From Bimastos eiseni (Eukaryota; Annelida; Clitellata; Crassiclitellata; Lumbricidae): DNA of 64,000 nucleotides. The translations under genes and the position numbers were made by a program. The stretch covers positions 1-64,000 of the forward strand of contig OY365818.1 of assembly GCA_959347315.1 (NCBI GenBank), given 5' to 3'. The notes under the pieces were generated by a model. The model searched no databases. It was given only the letters and a program-made list of their open reading frames with translations, and was not told the DNA's origin. Positions 1 through 8,090 of the stretch are shown in pieces. Each line of letters opens with the position of its first letter. The stretch's first letter is position 1.

Positions 1-619
1 GTTCCACCTGCTTCTACAGCTATTTCGCCACCTCTTCTACCATTCTAATTCCTCCTCCTACTCTACTAGCTTCTTCACCTGCTTCTACAGCTATTTCGCC
101 ACCTCGTCTACCATTCTAATTCCTCCTCCTACTCTACTAGCTTCTTCACCTGCTTCTACAGCTATTTCGCCACCTCTTCTACCATTCTAATTCCTCCTCC
201 CACTCTACTAGCTTCTTCACCTGTTTCTCCAGCTATTTCGCCACCTCTTCTACCATTCTAATTGCCCTTCTTACTCTGCCTCCTGTTCCACCTGCTTCTA
301 CAGCTATTTCGCCACCTCTTCTACCATTCTAATTCCTCTTCTTACTCTGCCTCCTGTTCCACCTGCTTCTACAGCTATTTCGCCACCTCTTCTACCATTC
401 TAATTCCTCTTCTTACTCTGCCTACTGTTCCACCTGCTTCTACAGCTATTTCACCACCTCGTCTACCATTCTAATTCCTCCTCCTACTCTACTAGCTTCC
501 TCACCTGCTTCTACAGCTATTTCGCCACCTCTTCTACCATTCTAATTCCTCCTCCTACTCTACTAGCTTCTTCACCTGCTTCTACAGCTATTTCGCCACC
601 TCTTCTACCATTCTAATTC
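1..619. repeat. 71-bp minisatellite, about 9 copies, continuing past the left edge
   Basis: The landmark ACAGCTATTTCG recurs at 16, 87, 158, (229, variant), 300, 371, 442, 513 and 584, an exact 71-bp period with no length change. Two subfamilies alternate: one has CTACTCTACTAGCTTCTTCACC-type linkers (copies at the two ends), the other has CTTACTCTGCCTCCTGTTCC-type linkers (about 260-430). The plus strand is pyrimidine-rich. The array lies in the intron downstream of the minus-strand CNG exon. A period of 71 is not a multiple of 3 and stops are frequent, so it is not coding. The true array size is unknown because the window cuts it. Confidence 0.95.
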
Positions 620-622
620 CTG

Positions 623-655
<33 letters not shown>

Positions 656-775
656 CTTCTCTTCCTCCTCCTCCTCCTCCTCCTCTGCTTCCTTTTCCAT
701 CTGCTTCCTTTTCCATCTGCTTCTCCACCTTTTTTGCCACCTCTTCTAATATTCTAATTCCTCCTCCTTCTTAAT
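620..775. repeat. CCT-rich microsatellite and degenerate edge copy of the 71-bp repeat
   Basis: 620-690 is nearly pure (CCT)n/(CTT)n. It is followed by two copies of CTTTTCCATCTG and then a diverged copy of the 71-bp unit (TTTTTTGCCACCTCTTCTAA...ATTCTAATTCCTCCTCC). The decay at the array edge is what is expected where tandem copies stop being homogenised. The tract is intronic and has no coding content. Confidence 0.85.
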
Positions 776-994
776 TTCTATGACTTTAGGATTTGATTAA
801 CAATGTGTGCGAGCGCATGCGTTAGTGACACTTAGTGTATGTGTGCGTCTGTTCTTGCATGAAACAACCCATTGACGTTCAATGTATTGTGATATGAAGA
901 GTAGAGTGATAAAGATTAGGTGCAATGGAACTTCTGTAGTTTCAGATCACAACCATAAATATTAAGATGCTTTTCACTTGTAAGTGGCTCTCAC
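776..994. other. Unique intronic sequence downstream of the CNG exon
   Basis: About 220 bases of single-copy DNA between the minisatellite edge and the splice donor. Read on the minus strand this is the first part of the intron. I see no exon, branch structure or RNA gene in it. The minus-strand reading frame of the exon stays open by chance to a stop at 942-944, so a naive annotation would add 17 spurious residues after the donor. Confidence 0.6.
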
Positions 995-998
995 CTTG
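987..998 (-). other. 5' splice donor ending the CNG exon
   Basis: On the minus strand the exon ends TTCAAG and the intron begins GTGAGAG, with GT at 994-993. It falls right after ARKEFQ, the last S6 residues. Beyond it the translation (GESHLQVKSILIF...) no longer resembles a CNG C-linker and soon hits a stop. The match to the AAG|GTRAG consensus and the loss of homology together place the boundary at 995/994. Confidence 0.9.
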
Positions 999-2756
999 AA
1001 ACTCTTTCCTGGCTGCGCTGATACTAGTGACAATGTTAGCAACATGGCCGAGGATGGTAGCGAATAGAAGTAATCCGAAGACGAATTCAACGATGATAAA
1101 GACATATCCAGCCTTCGACTGTGGCTCTGGAAGGCTTCCAATCGTCGTAAGGATGAGCGTGCTCTGATAGAGCGAGTGAAGATATCTGGCGAAGACATCC
1201 GTTGACAGCTGCGACGTTGATCTGTTTGTCTCTCTCTCCGTCTCCGTCTCTGTCTCTGTCGCCTGAAGCGACCAATGCGTTTCCGTCGGAAGTGACTTCG
1301 TAACGATCGACATAAGACAGGCATTCCAGTGAAATATAGCGAATAGGTAATGGAGAAGGGTGACAGTACGAACAACGTTAGGGAAATTGGTGTGCCTCTC
1401 CGTTCGGTCGAGAAAGGCCCAGAACCGATAGATCTTGACGAGACGAAAGCACCTCAGCATTGAATTGAAACCGATTGATAGGTAGAGAAAATCGAGAGGT
1501 AGCAAACAGAGACAGTCTACGTAGAAGACCGTTGAGTTCATGTAATGGATTCGTAGTTTTGTGCTGTCCGTCATCAAGACACCGTCATCTAAGAACCCAG
1601 TGCGGAAATGAAAGGCTATGTCAAGGGCGTAGAGTAGATCGGCTGTGTAGTCAAGCGTAAACCAAACGGCCATATTGTCTGCCTTTATGTCGCCGAATTC
1701 GAACCGATAGATAATAACCCAGAAGTTGTATAGGAAGGCGATGCTAACGACGCACGACCACCAGTAAGCGAAACGTCCTGATGGATCGAAGACAAGGGTC
1801 CACTTGCACCCGTCTTTATCACTGCTTGCAGTTGACGTCTCAAGCACCGAATCCGTTGGTCTCTTCTTTCCGAAATTCCGAGCGATTTCTTTGCGTCGTT
1901 GTCTCCGAATCTGTTTCGGTGTCAAAGGTTCGATCGTGTGTCCTTTGTTGAAATACGCCATCTCTTCCCTTCCCCCTCCTCCTCCTCCTGCTCCGCTGCC
2001 ACCTCCCTTTCCTCCTCCTCCTCGACTCGTTCCAGCGACAGCAACTGCGGCCGCTGCACGAAAGACGGATTCGCAAGTCTTGTTGGGACGGCTCTTACCT
2101 TCGAGCAGACTCTCCCCGCCGCCACCGCCCATGACCCCGCCCCTCATGAGGCTCGTCGACGACGTCACGTGATCGACGCCCGTGTCGCCGCCACGCGACG
2201 TCTTTCGATGCGTCAGAAAACCGGTGACCGCACTTCCGGCGGAAGTAGAAGACCTCCGACGACCGGATGAAATGAGTTGACTTCGATCGGTAGGAGGCGC
2301 TTCATACTGAAGAGCGGAAGAGATGAGGAGAGGACCGTTACAGGTGGACAGAGTGGCAGCAGCAGCAGCCGTTGTCTGCTGCTGGACCATCGTCATCATC
2401 ATAGGGTCGTTGGAGTCTAAGTCAGCAGTTGCTGCGGCAGAATGAGACATGATTCCTCTGAGGAGACGGTTGGAGGATGGACGGCGATTGATGGATGGGT
2501 GGAGGGATATGCGGGAGTCGTCGTCATCTCCTCTTGCAGCAGCAGCAGCAGCTGCATCCAGTGGAGCAGCAGCTGAAGACGAAGAGGATGAGACGAGGAC
2601 AGCAATCTGTTGCAGTTCGTCTTCGTCTGTTTGGTTGTCTGTGTTGGAGCATGGAGTGTACTTGACGAGGCTACGAAGGTCTATCGACGACGACAACGAT
2701 GACTCCGTCAGACCCCTCCCTCCCACTCCTCCTCCTCCCCTGTTCACCTGAAGCAT
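995..2756 (-). CDS. Cyclic-nucleotide-gated cation channel, CNGL-like, N-terminal and S1-S6/pore exon (partial)
   Basis: Cation channel subunit of the CNG family, opened by cGMP/cAMP in the plasma membrane (sensory and neuronal roles in animals). Counting from the ATG at 2756-2754: residues 1-290 are low-complexity (poly-Ser, Ala, Gly). S1 is about 331-352, S2 about 365-385, and S3 about 409-427 with DCLCLLPLDFLYL. S4 is about 433-451 with spaced basics R435, R438, K441 and R444. S5 is about 462-485 with the HWNAC motif, the pore helix and filter about 525-545 with TTIGSLPEP, and S6 about 551-575, ending HVANIVTSISAARKEFQ. The exon ends in phase 1 at a strong donor, AAG|GTGAGA. The C-linker and nucleotide-binding domain must be on later exons outside the window. 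Start choice: the frame is open to a TAG near 2935 but holds no ATG upstream of 2756, which has a good context (GCCATG). An upstream exon feeding this frame cannot be excluded. Family assignment is firm; the CNGL subtype is inferred from remembered insect sequences. Confidence 0.9.
1221..1262 (-). repeat. Coding GACAGA/GACGGA microsatellite in the CNG pore turret
   Basis: The minus strand reads GCG ACA GAG ACA GAG ACG GAG ACG GAG AGA GAG ACA and so on, encoding ATETETETERETNR at residues 499-512, between S5 and the pore helix. CNG channels normally have a short loop here, so this is an expansion. The sequence shares the GACAGAGAC words of the 56-kb satellite that starts 6.8 kb away. It could instead be a 54-nt GC-AG intron (GCGACAG...GTCGCAG), but a plain in-frame expansion is simpler. 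Confidence 0.75.
1971..2026 (-). repeat. Coding GGN (poly-Gly) repeat in the CNG N-terminus
   Basis: On the minus strand this tract encodes a glycine-rich stretch with scattered Ser, Ala and Lys, just before the conserved segment MAYFNKGHTIEPLTPKQ. Such tracts make disordered cytosolic tails. It raises the possibility that part of the tract is intronic (see the 45-nt candidate intron at 2054-2098). Confidence 0.7.
2354..2575 (-). repeat. Two coding CAG/CTG repeat clusters in the CNG N-terminus
   Basis: 2354-2386 and 2536-2575 contain runs of GCAGCAGCAG on the plus strand. On the minus strand they translate as QQQTT-AAAAA and SSSSSAAAPLDAAAAAAA. Together with the poly-Gly tract they make the predicted N-terminus unusually long (about 330 residues before S1), well beyond the usual length for CNG subunits. 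Whether all of it is translated is uncertain. Confidence 0.65.
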
Positions 2757-2937
2757 GGCCAACAATGTTGCTGCTGTGCTGCGGCTGCTGACTGTGCCAG
2801 TGAGGCAGAGGATGGTGAGGGGAGCAGTAGACGTCGTCAATTGATCGTCGAGTATCTCACCAACAACAGCAGAAGAAGCAGCGGAAGGCAACAGAATCTG
2901 GCATTTGAAGACGACCCTTCTTATCTCCTCCTACTTC
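2757..2937 (-). other. Probable 5' leader, or end of an upstream intron, of the CNG gene
   Basis: The channel frame stays open from 2756 up to a TAG around 2935 but contains no ATG. A frame starting at TTG 2891 is only a bacterial-style start and should not be used in an animal. The stretch may be 5' UTR, or it may contain a 3' splice acceptor (for example the CACTGGCACAG region) joining an upstream exon. Sequence alone does not decide this. Confidence 0.45.
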
Positions 2938-3270
2938 TAATGCGTCTTCTTTTCCTTCTGATCGTCTGTCTGTCTGTCTCTCTTTCTATTTCTCTTCTTC
3001 CTTCTGCTCGTCCTCTGGTTCTATAAAAAGTTTCGATGGACGATGTCGTTTGTAAAATTATTGTTATCGAAGCAGAAGAAGAGGGTTAAGAATAAGAAGA
3101 ATAGGAAGAGACAGAGGAAGGGACAGGGACGTAGCCAGAGTCAGAGACAGAGCCAGAGACAGGTAGAGAGATCATCAATTGGTTACAAAGATACTCAGAA
3201 ACCGTCCGTCCCTCTTCGTCGTCGCTCTGCCTGCGCCGTCGTCATCGTCGTAGAAGTCCCATCCATCTTA

Positions 3271-3304
3271 TGCTGCTGCTGCTGCTGATGATGCTGCTGC
3301 TGCG
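3271..3304. repeat. (CTG)n/(CAG)n trinucleotide repeat
   Basis: About eleven near-perfect TGC triplets with one ATGATG interruption. Non-coding as far as can be seen, and located 0.5 kb upstream of the CNG exon. The same triplet occurs as coding repeats inside the exon, which suggests a locally slippage-prone region. Confidence 0.85.
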
Positions 3305-3680
3305 GATGGTTTTTCTACTGCTGATGGTGATGTCGACTGATGTCCAACGTTGCAACGGGCGCTGTATTCACATTGTCCAAGGTGTCTGCACCGTCTTTCA
3401 TAAGGAGTATGACGAAGCACAGACGAAAGGACAAGAGACAGACTGAGGAGTATTTGGCCGGATATGCAGTGAGTCAGTGACTGACGCACGAATGCTCAGA
3501 CGAGCAGACGAAGAAGGCCGCAGAAAACGCAGAACGTCATCATCGTCATCACTGGTGCTGATCGTGAGTGAAATGTAATGCTAATGACACTCACTGGATG
3601 ACTTTGATGGTTTCAGTTGAAGGCAGTTAAGGGCAGGAAGGCAGAGGGACAGAGTGGGAGACAGGGACACAGAATGACAT

Positions 3681-3748
3681 GGAGGGAGGGAGGGAGGTAG
3701 GAAAGGAAGGGAAGGAAAGAGAGAGGGAGAGAAAGAGAGAGGGAGGGT
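3681..3748. repeat. Polypurine GGGA/GAAA/GAGA tract with G-run cluster
   Basis: Sixty-eight bases with nearly no pyrimidine on the plus strand, starting with four closely spaced G-runs (GGAGGGAGGGAGGGAGG). It could form a G-quadruplex or triplex. It is non-coding. Confidence 0.8.
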
Positions 3749-4338
3749 GCAGTGGGCAGTAAGGCCAGCGATGTAATAAGTCGAGATGGAGACTTGTAAG
3801 TCAGTCTCTTCTCTTTCTTCAGCCAATGATTTAGTTATCTTGCGAACGGTGGAGAAGAGACGATCGCTAGATAGAGTGTGAGTATCCGAAGAGGAGGAGT
3901 AGAGGGAGTTGTCCACTGGAAGAGGTGAACTGAGCTCCTAGAAGCAACTCAATTTCTTATATACGTCTGGAGTGAAATGAATCTCAGCGAAGATAGAGAC
4001 CAGAGTACAGGTGATTGGAGTTACTGCCATCCGATTGTTATTATTATCCACATTCTTCTTTCGACGTGTAGTAGTCGCAGCTGCAGTCGCTCACAACAAG
4101 CAGCATATTGTCTGCAAAGACACACATTCCGACATAAGCACGGCATCAAAGAGTTGTACCTACGCACTCCGTCCTCTAACGCCGACTGAGACCAGTGTGC
4201 TGACGTACTCATCCAGCGTGTGATCTTATCACCCGAATGCTGTACTGTGTCCGCACAAATTAATCAATTCCTATGGAGATCGTAATTCCTGTTCTTTACT
4301 TTTTCTTTAGTCTCTCACAACTCCGAGGACGTCATTTT

Positions 4339-4389
4339 GCAACTGCTTGTTACGATTATTATGACATAATAATCGTAACAAGCAGTTGC
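4339..4389. repeat. Perfect 24-bp inverted repeat with 3-nt spacer (foldback)
   Basis: The left arm 4339-4362 begins GCAACTGCTTGTTACG. The right arm 4366-4389 ends CGTAACAAGCAGTTGC. The arms are exact reverse complements over 24 bases around a GAC spacer, and pairing stops just outside (T against G). This could be a hairpin RNA, a tiny foldback element or a palindromic template-switch scar. No short flanking target-site duplication is obvious. Confidence 0.9.
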
Positions 4390-5309
4390 GTTTGCAGGCG
4401 GATAAATTAAATACATACTTACTTACTACTGCTGCCTACTCATTGTCCAATGTCGCTATTTAATCGTCATCGTACGCATACCGACACTTAGGAGCCAACT
4501 TAATAATATTATACTATAATTTTTTCTACTTTCAAAGTCGACCATAAAACTTCGTAAATATAAACAGGTTTCCCTAATGGCATAGGGTGGCACAAAAGTT
4601 TTTTCACCGATTTCAAAGTGCGTTTTCTCAGGAAGGGCTTAATATTTTTGCTGATATTTTGCCAGTTTATACACAAGTCAAATGAAAGATGTTGATAAAT
4701 CTTTGGCTCTGATCAGGTCGGTGGTTGCCATTATTTAAAAAATTGAAGAGTGAAAGAGTGACGAAGATCAAATGTAGGTCGAAGACTTTTTGGACATCAG
4801 GTGAAGGGAAAGGATGAGGAATAAGTGAAAATAGGTGTATTGAAGGGTTGCAGAGGTTTCTGTGATTTCATCATACTGTTCTGAACGGATTTAGGCAGCA
4901 GGTGAGGAGGTTGGACGACGTCCATTAAACGATTTGGTTAAACGTGCACATTCAGTAATTGCAATATGCTGGAGCTGGAGGACAAGTAGACTAGGGTTGC
5001 GTTTCGTCTGCATACAGATAGTGTGGTCAACAAAAGGTGATTCTTTGAGATGGGTTAATGGTATTTTGTAATTGAACACAGGACGGGATATTGTTGGACA
5101 CTACATCGGAGAGCTTACGAACAGTGGTTGTAGGATTTAAGATCTGTTGAATAAGTAGGACGACCGGTCAATCGACCGAGTCTGTCCGTTTGTGTGTTTG
5201 TGTATGCGCGCGTGTGTCTTCCTTTTGCATACCTAATCTAGCAAGTCCTTACAAAGCAGGTCACCTGACTACAGTCCTTCCTAGGTTGGAAGGGCCTTGG
5301 GCGGCAATA
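4390..5309. other. Intergenic DNA, no gene recognised
   Basis: AT-richer single-copy sequence. A minus-strand frame at 4891-5079 (62 codons) has no recognisable motif. 5160-5235 contains a GT/CG-rich stretch (TCTGTCCGTTTGTGTGTTTGTG). Such stretches are common in dispersed invertebrate repeats, but I cannot name a family. Confidence 0.5.
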
Positions 5310-5497
5310 TAATTATTATCCTGAACAGTCTATTCGAAACATTTCGTAGGTTCACCCGTAGAAGGAGACTACAATTGAGATAGAATGTGATCCTGCAGGA
5401 TATGCAAATCTACCAGGTTAACACTTCGAATAGTTTGTTCGGTTAGACTCAATAAATTCGTGACCGTAAGAATCCAGGAATACCTAATTATTATCCT
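5310..5497. repeat. 13-bp direct repeats flanking a 162-bp segment
   Basis: TAATTATTATCCT occurs at 5310-5322 and 5485-5497. The spacing would fit a target-site duplication around a small non-autonomous insertion at 5323-5484. That segment shows no clear terminal inverted repeats and no A-tail, so chance in AT-rich DNA remains possible. Confidence 0.4.
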
Positions 5498-5503
5498 CTT
5501 TTA

Positions 5504-5830
5504 TTTAACATGGCTTGCGTAAACTTTGTTACGGTTGGTAGTCTTTCAACTCTTTGTCACACTTGGTAGTCTTTCAACTCTTTGTCACGGTTGTTAGTCT
5601 TTCAACTCTTTTTCAGATATGCTCTCGTCGACCTAGAGAGCTGAAATTTTGCACACATTTCACGCATGCATGGTAATGGAATATGTCAAATTCTGACGAA
5701 CATAACTGAAAAATTGACAAAAGCACCAAAAAATGTTACCTCTTTCATTTAACTTGGCTTGCGTATAATTTGTCACGGTCGGTCAGACCGTCAGTCGGAC
5801 ATCTTTCAACTCTTTTTCAGGAATGTCCCG
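5504..5830. repeat. Diverged direct duplication containing a 28-bp triplication
   Basis: GTCTTTCAACTCTTTGTCAC starts at 5541, 5569 and (variant) 5597, three copies with a 28-bp step. A larger block repeats downstream: TTATTTAACATGGCTTGCGTA near 5505-5525 matches TTCATTTAACTTGGCTTGCGTA near 5742-5763. Both blocks are followed by a GTCACGGT...CTTTCAACTCTTTTTCAG segment. This looks like two adjacent copies of a dispersed non-coding repeat, probably of transposable-element origin. The family is not recognised. Confidence 0.65.
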
Positions 5831-6270
5831 GCGACGTCAGGGTTTTGAGTATCTACCAGATAAAAGAGGATCTCGAAAACACATGTTTTTACTTTAGCTT
5901 GTTTTACGAATGAAATCTTTAAGTAGTCATCAACGTATTAGGACGAAGACTTTCTAGCGAGACAACTAACGTCGGAAAATCGCCGACACATGTTAGCCTA
6001 TAGAAGCGAAGAAGGAGTGTGCTCCGATTGTTGAATTGAACGGTGGTCGATTGATTGATCTATAACCCACCCACCCATCCATCCATTCATCCATCCATTC
6101 ATCGAGCGATGACATCAGTCGACGAAATGTCATAGGGCTCAGCTGTTGCCCGCTATTAAGAAGCACGCCATTGACGATATGTTCCTCTTTCATAAAAGGT
6201 CGACACCATACTTCACGGCAGCTGGAGCGCAAAAACATAAGAGACAATTTGTACCTAAGAGGCAAGCTAG
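5831..6270. other. Intergenic DNA with a short CATC microsatellite
   Basis: A CCCACCCATCCATCCATT-type tetranucleotide repeat lies at 6066-6103. The rest is single-copy with no recognised gene. Minus-strand frames that cross it continue from the 36-bp minisatellite and are artefacts. Confidence 0.6.
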
Positions 6271-6865
6271 ACCAAAGACATAAGATAGACCCAGGAGATA
6301 AAATAGACCAAAGACATAAGATAGACCCAGGAGATAAAATAGACCAAAGACACAAGATAGACCCAGGAGATAAAATAGACCAAAGACATAAGAGAGACCC
6401 AGGAGATAAAATAGACCAAAGACATAAGATAGACCCAGGAGATAAAATAGACCAAAGACAACAGATAGACCCAGGAGATAAAATAGACCAAAGACAACAG
6501 ATAGACCCAGGAGAAAAAATAGACCAAAGACAACAGATAGACCCAGGAGATAAAATAGACCAAAGACATAAGATAGACCCAGGAGATAAAATAGACCAAA
6601 GACATAAGATAGACCCAGGAGATAAAATAGACCAAAGACATAAGATAGACCCAGGAGATAAAATAGACCAAAGACATAAGATAGACCCAGGAGAAAAAAT
6701 AGACCAAAGACATAAGATAAACCCAAGAGATAAAATAGACCAAAGACATAAGATAGACCCAGGAGATAAAATAGACCAAAGACATAAGATAAACCCAGGA
6801 GATAAAATAGACCAAAGACATAAGATAGACCCAGGAGATAAAATAGACCAAAGATATAAGAGATA
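6271..6865. repeat. 36-bp minisatellite, about 16.5 copies
   Basis: ACCAAAGACA recurs every 36 bases from 6271 to 6811, and a last copy with one change (ACCAAAGATA) starts at 6847. There are no length variants. Because 36 is a multiple of 3 the array is open in several frames. The plus strand would give the 12-residue repeat DKIDQRHKIDPG (frame 6171-6866), and the minus strand gives hydrophobic LSP/GS-type repeats. Variant copies (CAACAG for CATAAG around 6458-6535, AAAAAAT for ATAAAAT) change residues without regard to codon position. I therefore treat it as non-coding. Its words AGATAGACC and AAAGACA resemble the large satellite. Confidence 0.95.
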
Positions 6866-7033
6866 ACATTGACGTAGGCGATTGACAAAAGAGATCCAGG
6901 AGATAAGATTGACCCAAAGGACACGATTGACCCAAGTGGTGAAATAGAGAGACACAAGATAGACCCAAGTGATAAGATTGACCGAAGCGACAAGATAGAC
7001 CAAATAAATAAGATTGACCTAAATAGAGACGTA
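6866..7033. repeat. Degenerate fringe of the 36-bp minisatellite
   Basis: Loosely spaced, diverged pieces of the same unit continue, such as GATTGACCCAA, AAGATAGACCCAAGTGATAA and AAGATAGACCAAATAAATAA, before unique sequence resumes near 7034. Only the right side shows this decay; the left side at 6271 is sharp. Confidence 0.8.
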
Positions 7034-7443
7034 AGTGTCATACAGGTCGAAGACCGTAAATTTTATGTGATGTAGCCTTCAGAATTTATTCTTCCTTATG
7101 TTTTCGCATTACGAAGGCGTTCGTATATTATTTGAGGCGTTGGCTGTACTACGCTTTTCTCTGCGATCGTTAAAATGTGTCGTTTCGATCGATGATATCG
7201 ATTTTTCGCCTGCATGCGACAACCAACTTCTAGGTCAGATGAGGTGACCTCTTCAAGTCCGACAATCGCGCAAGTCCTTCTTGCACTGTACACTGAAAAA
7301 TTGGTCTTTTTAGCACAAGCGGACATACTCTGGAGCTGGGTTCACGAAAGGCAAGCACTATGACCTAAAATGACCGATCAGAGACTCGCTAAACAGGAAA
7401 GGAATATACTGTAAAGCTTGTGATTCCTTCGTCTAAGGTCTAA
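7034..7443. other. Intergenic DNA, no gene recognised
   Basis: Single-copy sequence. A minus-strand open frame at 7096-7326 (76 codons) has ordinary composition but no motif or family resemblance that I can name. It has no visible splice or promoter context, so I do not call it a gene. Confidence 0.5.
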
Positions 7444-7746
7444 GGTCTTCCCTGCACGACAACGTTACAAAAGATTTGGAGCAGCATAGAAAGTGAATTC
7501 AACTTTGGGTATGATAAAAAGACAATAATCATTAGATGCATGGATACAATGCTGAGTTTGTACGAATCACTGGTTAAACCACACGTGGAATGCTACATCC
7601 AGATATTGAATTCATACATGAGACACGCATTGGAAATTGCTTGTTGTGAGAAAGAATGGTTCAAACAGTCGAATGACATCACAGAAGACTTAGAAGAGAT
7701 TTAAGAAAATTAGACAGCGATCTCAGATGCAGACCTTCTTTAATTT
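7444..7746 (+). mobile_element. Decayed LINE reverse-transcriptase C-terminal fragment
   Basis: The plus-strand frame 7444-7704 reads ...NFGYDKKTII, then a short stretch, then LSLYESLVKPHVECYIQ and LNSY. This matches the pattern LYKSLVRPHLEY.xQxWxPY found just after the reverse-transcriptase core of many non-LTR retrotransposons. After about 7650 the similarity continues in another frame (RMVQTVE, stop, HHRRLRRDLRKLD), so the copy has at least one frameshift and in-frame stops. There are no catalytic residues, endonuclease domain, 5' end or poly-A tail in view. It is a dead fragment. The clade is not resolved. Confidence 0.6.
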
Positions 7747-8090
7747 TCCATCTGCTGTCGTTGGGAGAGCCACATTCGCTGCTCCTCCTCTGCCCTAATG
7801 TCTTCGATGCCTAGAGTCAAAGCGTTGAACGAGATGTATTGCAAGCATTCGCTCAGACTCCCGCATCATTATGTGAGTAGATGGCGCTGGCTGCTCTGCA
7901 GGCCGTCGACTACTCTACATGCAGCGCACTGACGGGATTCGGCGAAGACAGAAATGCGCTACAGAAATCGATATTGCTATTAATTGTCTAGCAGGTGATC
8001 ATATTATAAGGCCAATGATATTGTGTACAGTATGGAATTCACAGTTAGGACAACAATCACATAGTCTGCAACAGCCTAATTCAAACCGGG
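7747..8090. other. Unique DNA between the LINE remnant and the satellite
   Basis: About 340 bases without a recognised gene. The satellite starts abruptly at 8091 directly after TTCAAACCGGG. Confidence 0.6.

Larger units (their letters stand above)
2938..4338. other. Upstream/intergenic DNA with low-complexity tracts, no gene recognised
   Basis: Contents are a pyrimidine run with TCTGTCTGTCTGTCTC near 2965-3000 and a purine-rich AAGAAGA/CAGAGACAGAGCC tract near 3065-3165. There is also a CTG/CAG repeat (3271-3304) and a GA/GGGA tract (3681-3748). Short open frames of 60-110 codons on both strands have repeat-like composition and no family resemblance. The promoter of the minus-strand channel gene could lie here, but I see no convincing core promoter element in the right orientation. 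Confidence 0.5.

Noticed and set aside
942..994. Extension of the CNG frame to the stop at 942
   Set aside because: The frame passes a strong GTGAGAG donor and family similarity stops exactly there; the last 17 residues are intron.
974..1375. 133- and 62-codon minus-strand frames overlapping the channel exon
   Set aside because: They are shadows of the CNG coding frame with Arg/Ser-rich composition and no family resemblance.
1475..2751. Plus-strand frames opposite the CNG exon (60-120 codons)
   Set aside because: Antisense shadows of low-complexity GC-rich coding sequence.
2757..2891. Extension of the CNG frame to a TTG start at 2891
   Set aside because: TTG is a prokaryotic-style start. 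The first in-frame ATG is at 2756 and has a good context.
3019..3030. TATAAAAAG as a core promoter
   Set aside because: It reads TATA on the plus strand, while the only gene nearby is on the minus strand; no plus-strand gene follows.
4339..4389. Rho-independent terminator or microRNA precursor
   Set aside because: The genome is eukaryotic and no T-run or gene end adjoins it. Perfect pairing with a 3-nt loop does not look like a typical microRNA hairpin.
3581..5079. Short frames at 3581-3916, 3977-4223 and 4891-5079
   Set aside because: They have repeat-like or random composition, no motif, and are not supported by splice or promoter context.
6171..6866. 231-codon plus-strand frame with 12-residue DKIDQRHKIDPG repeats
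   Set aside because: A 36-bp unit automatically keeps frame. The minus strand is equally open (frames of 233-336 codons), copy variants ignore codon position and the flanks have no conserved protein. Most likely non-coding; transcript evidence would be needed to reconsider.
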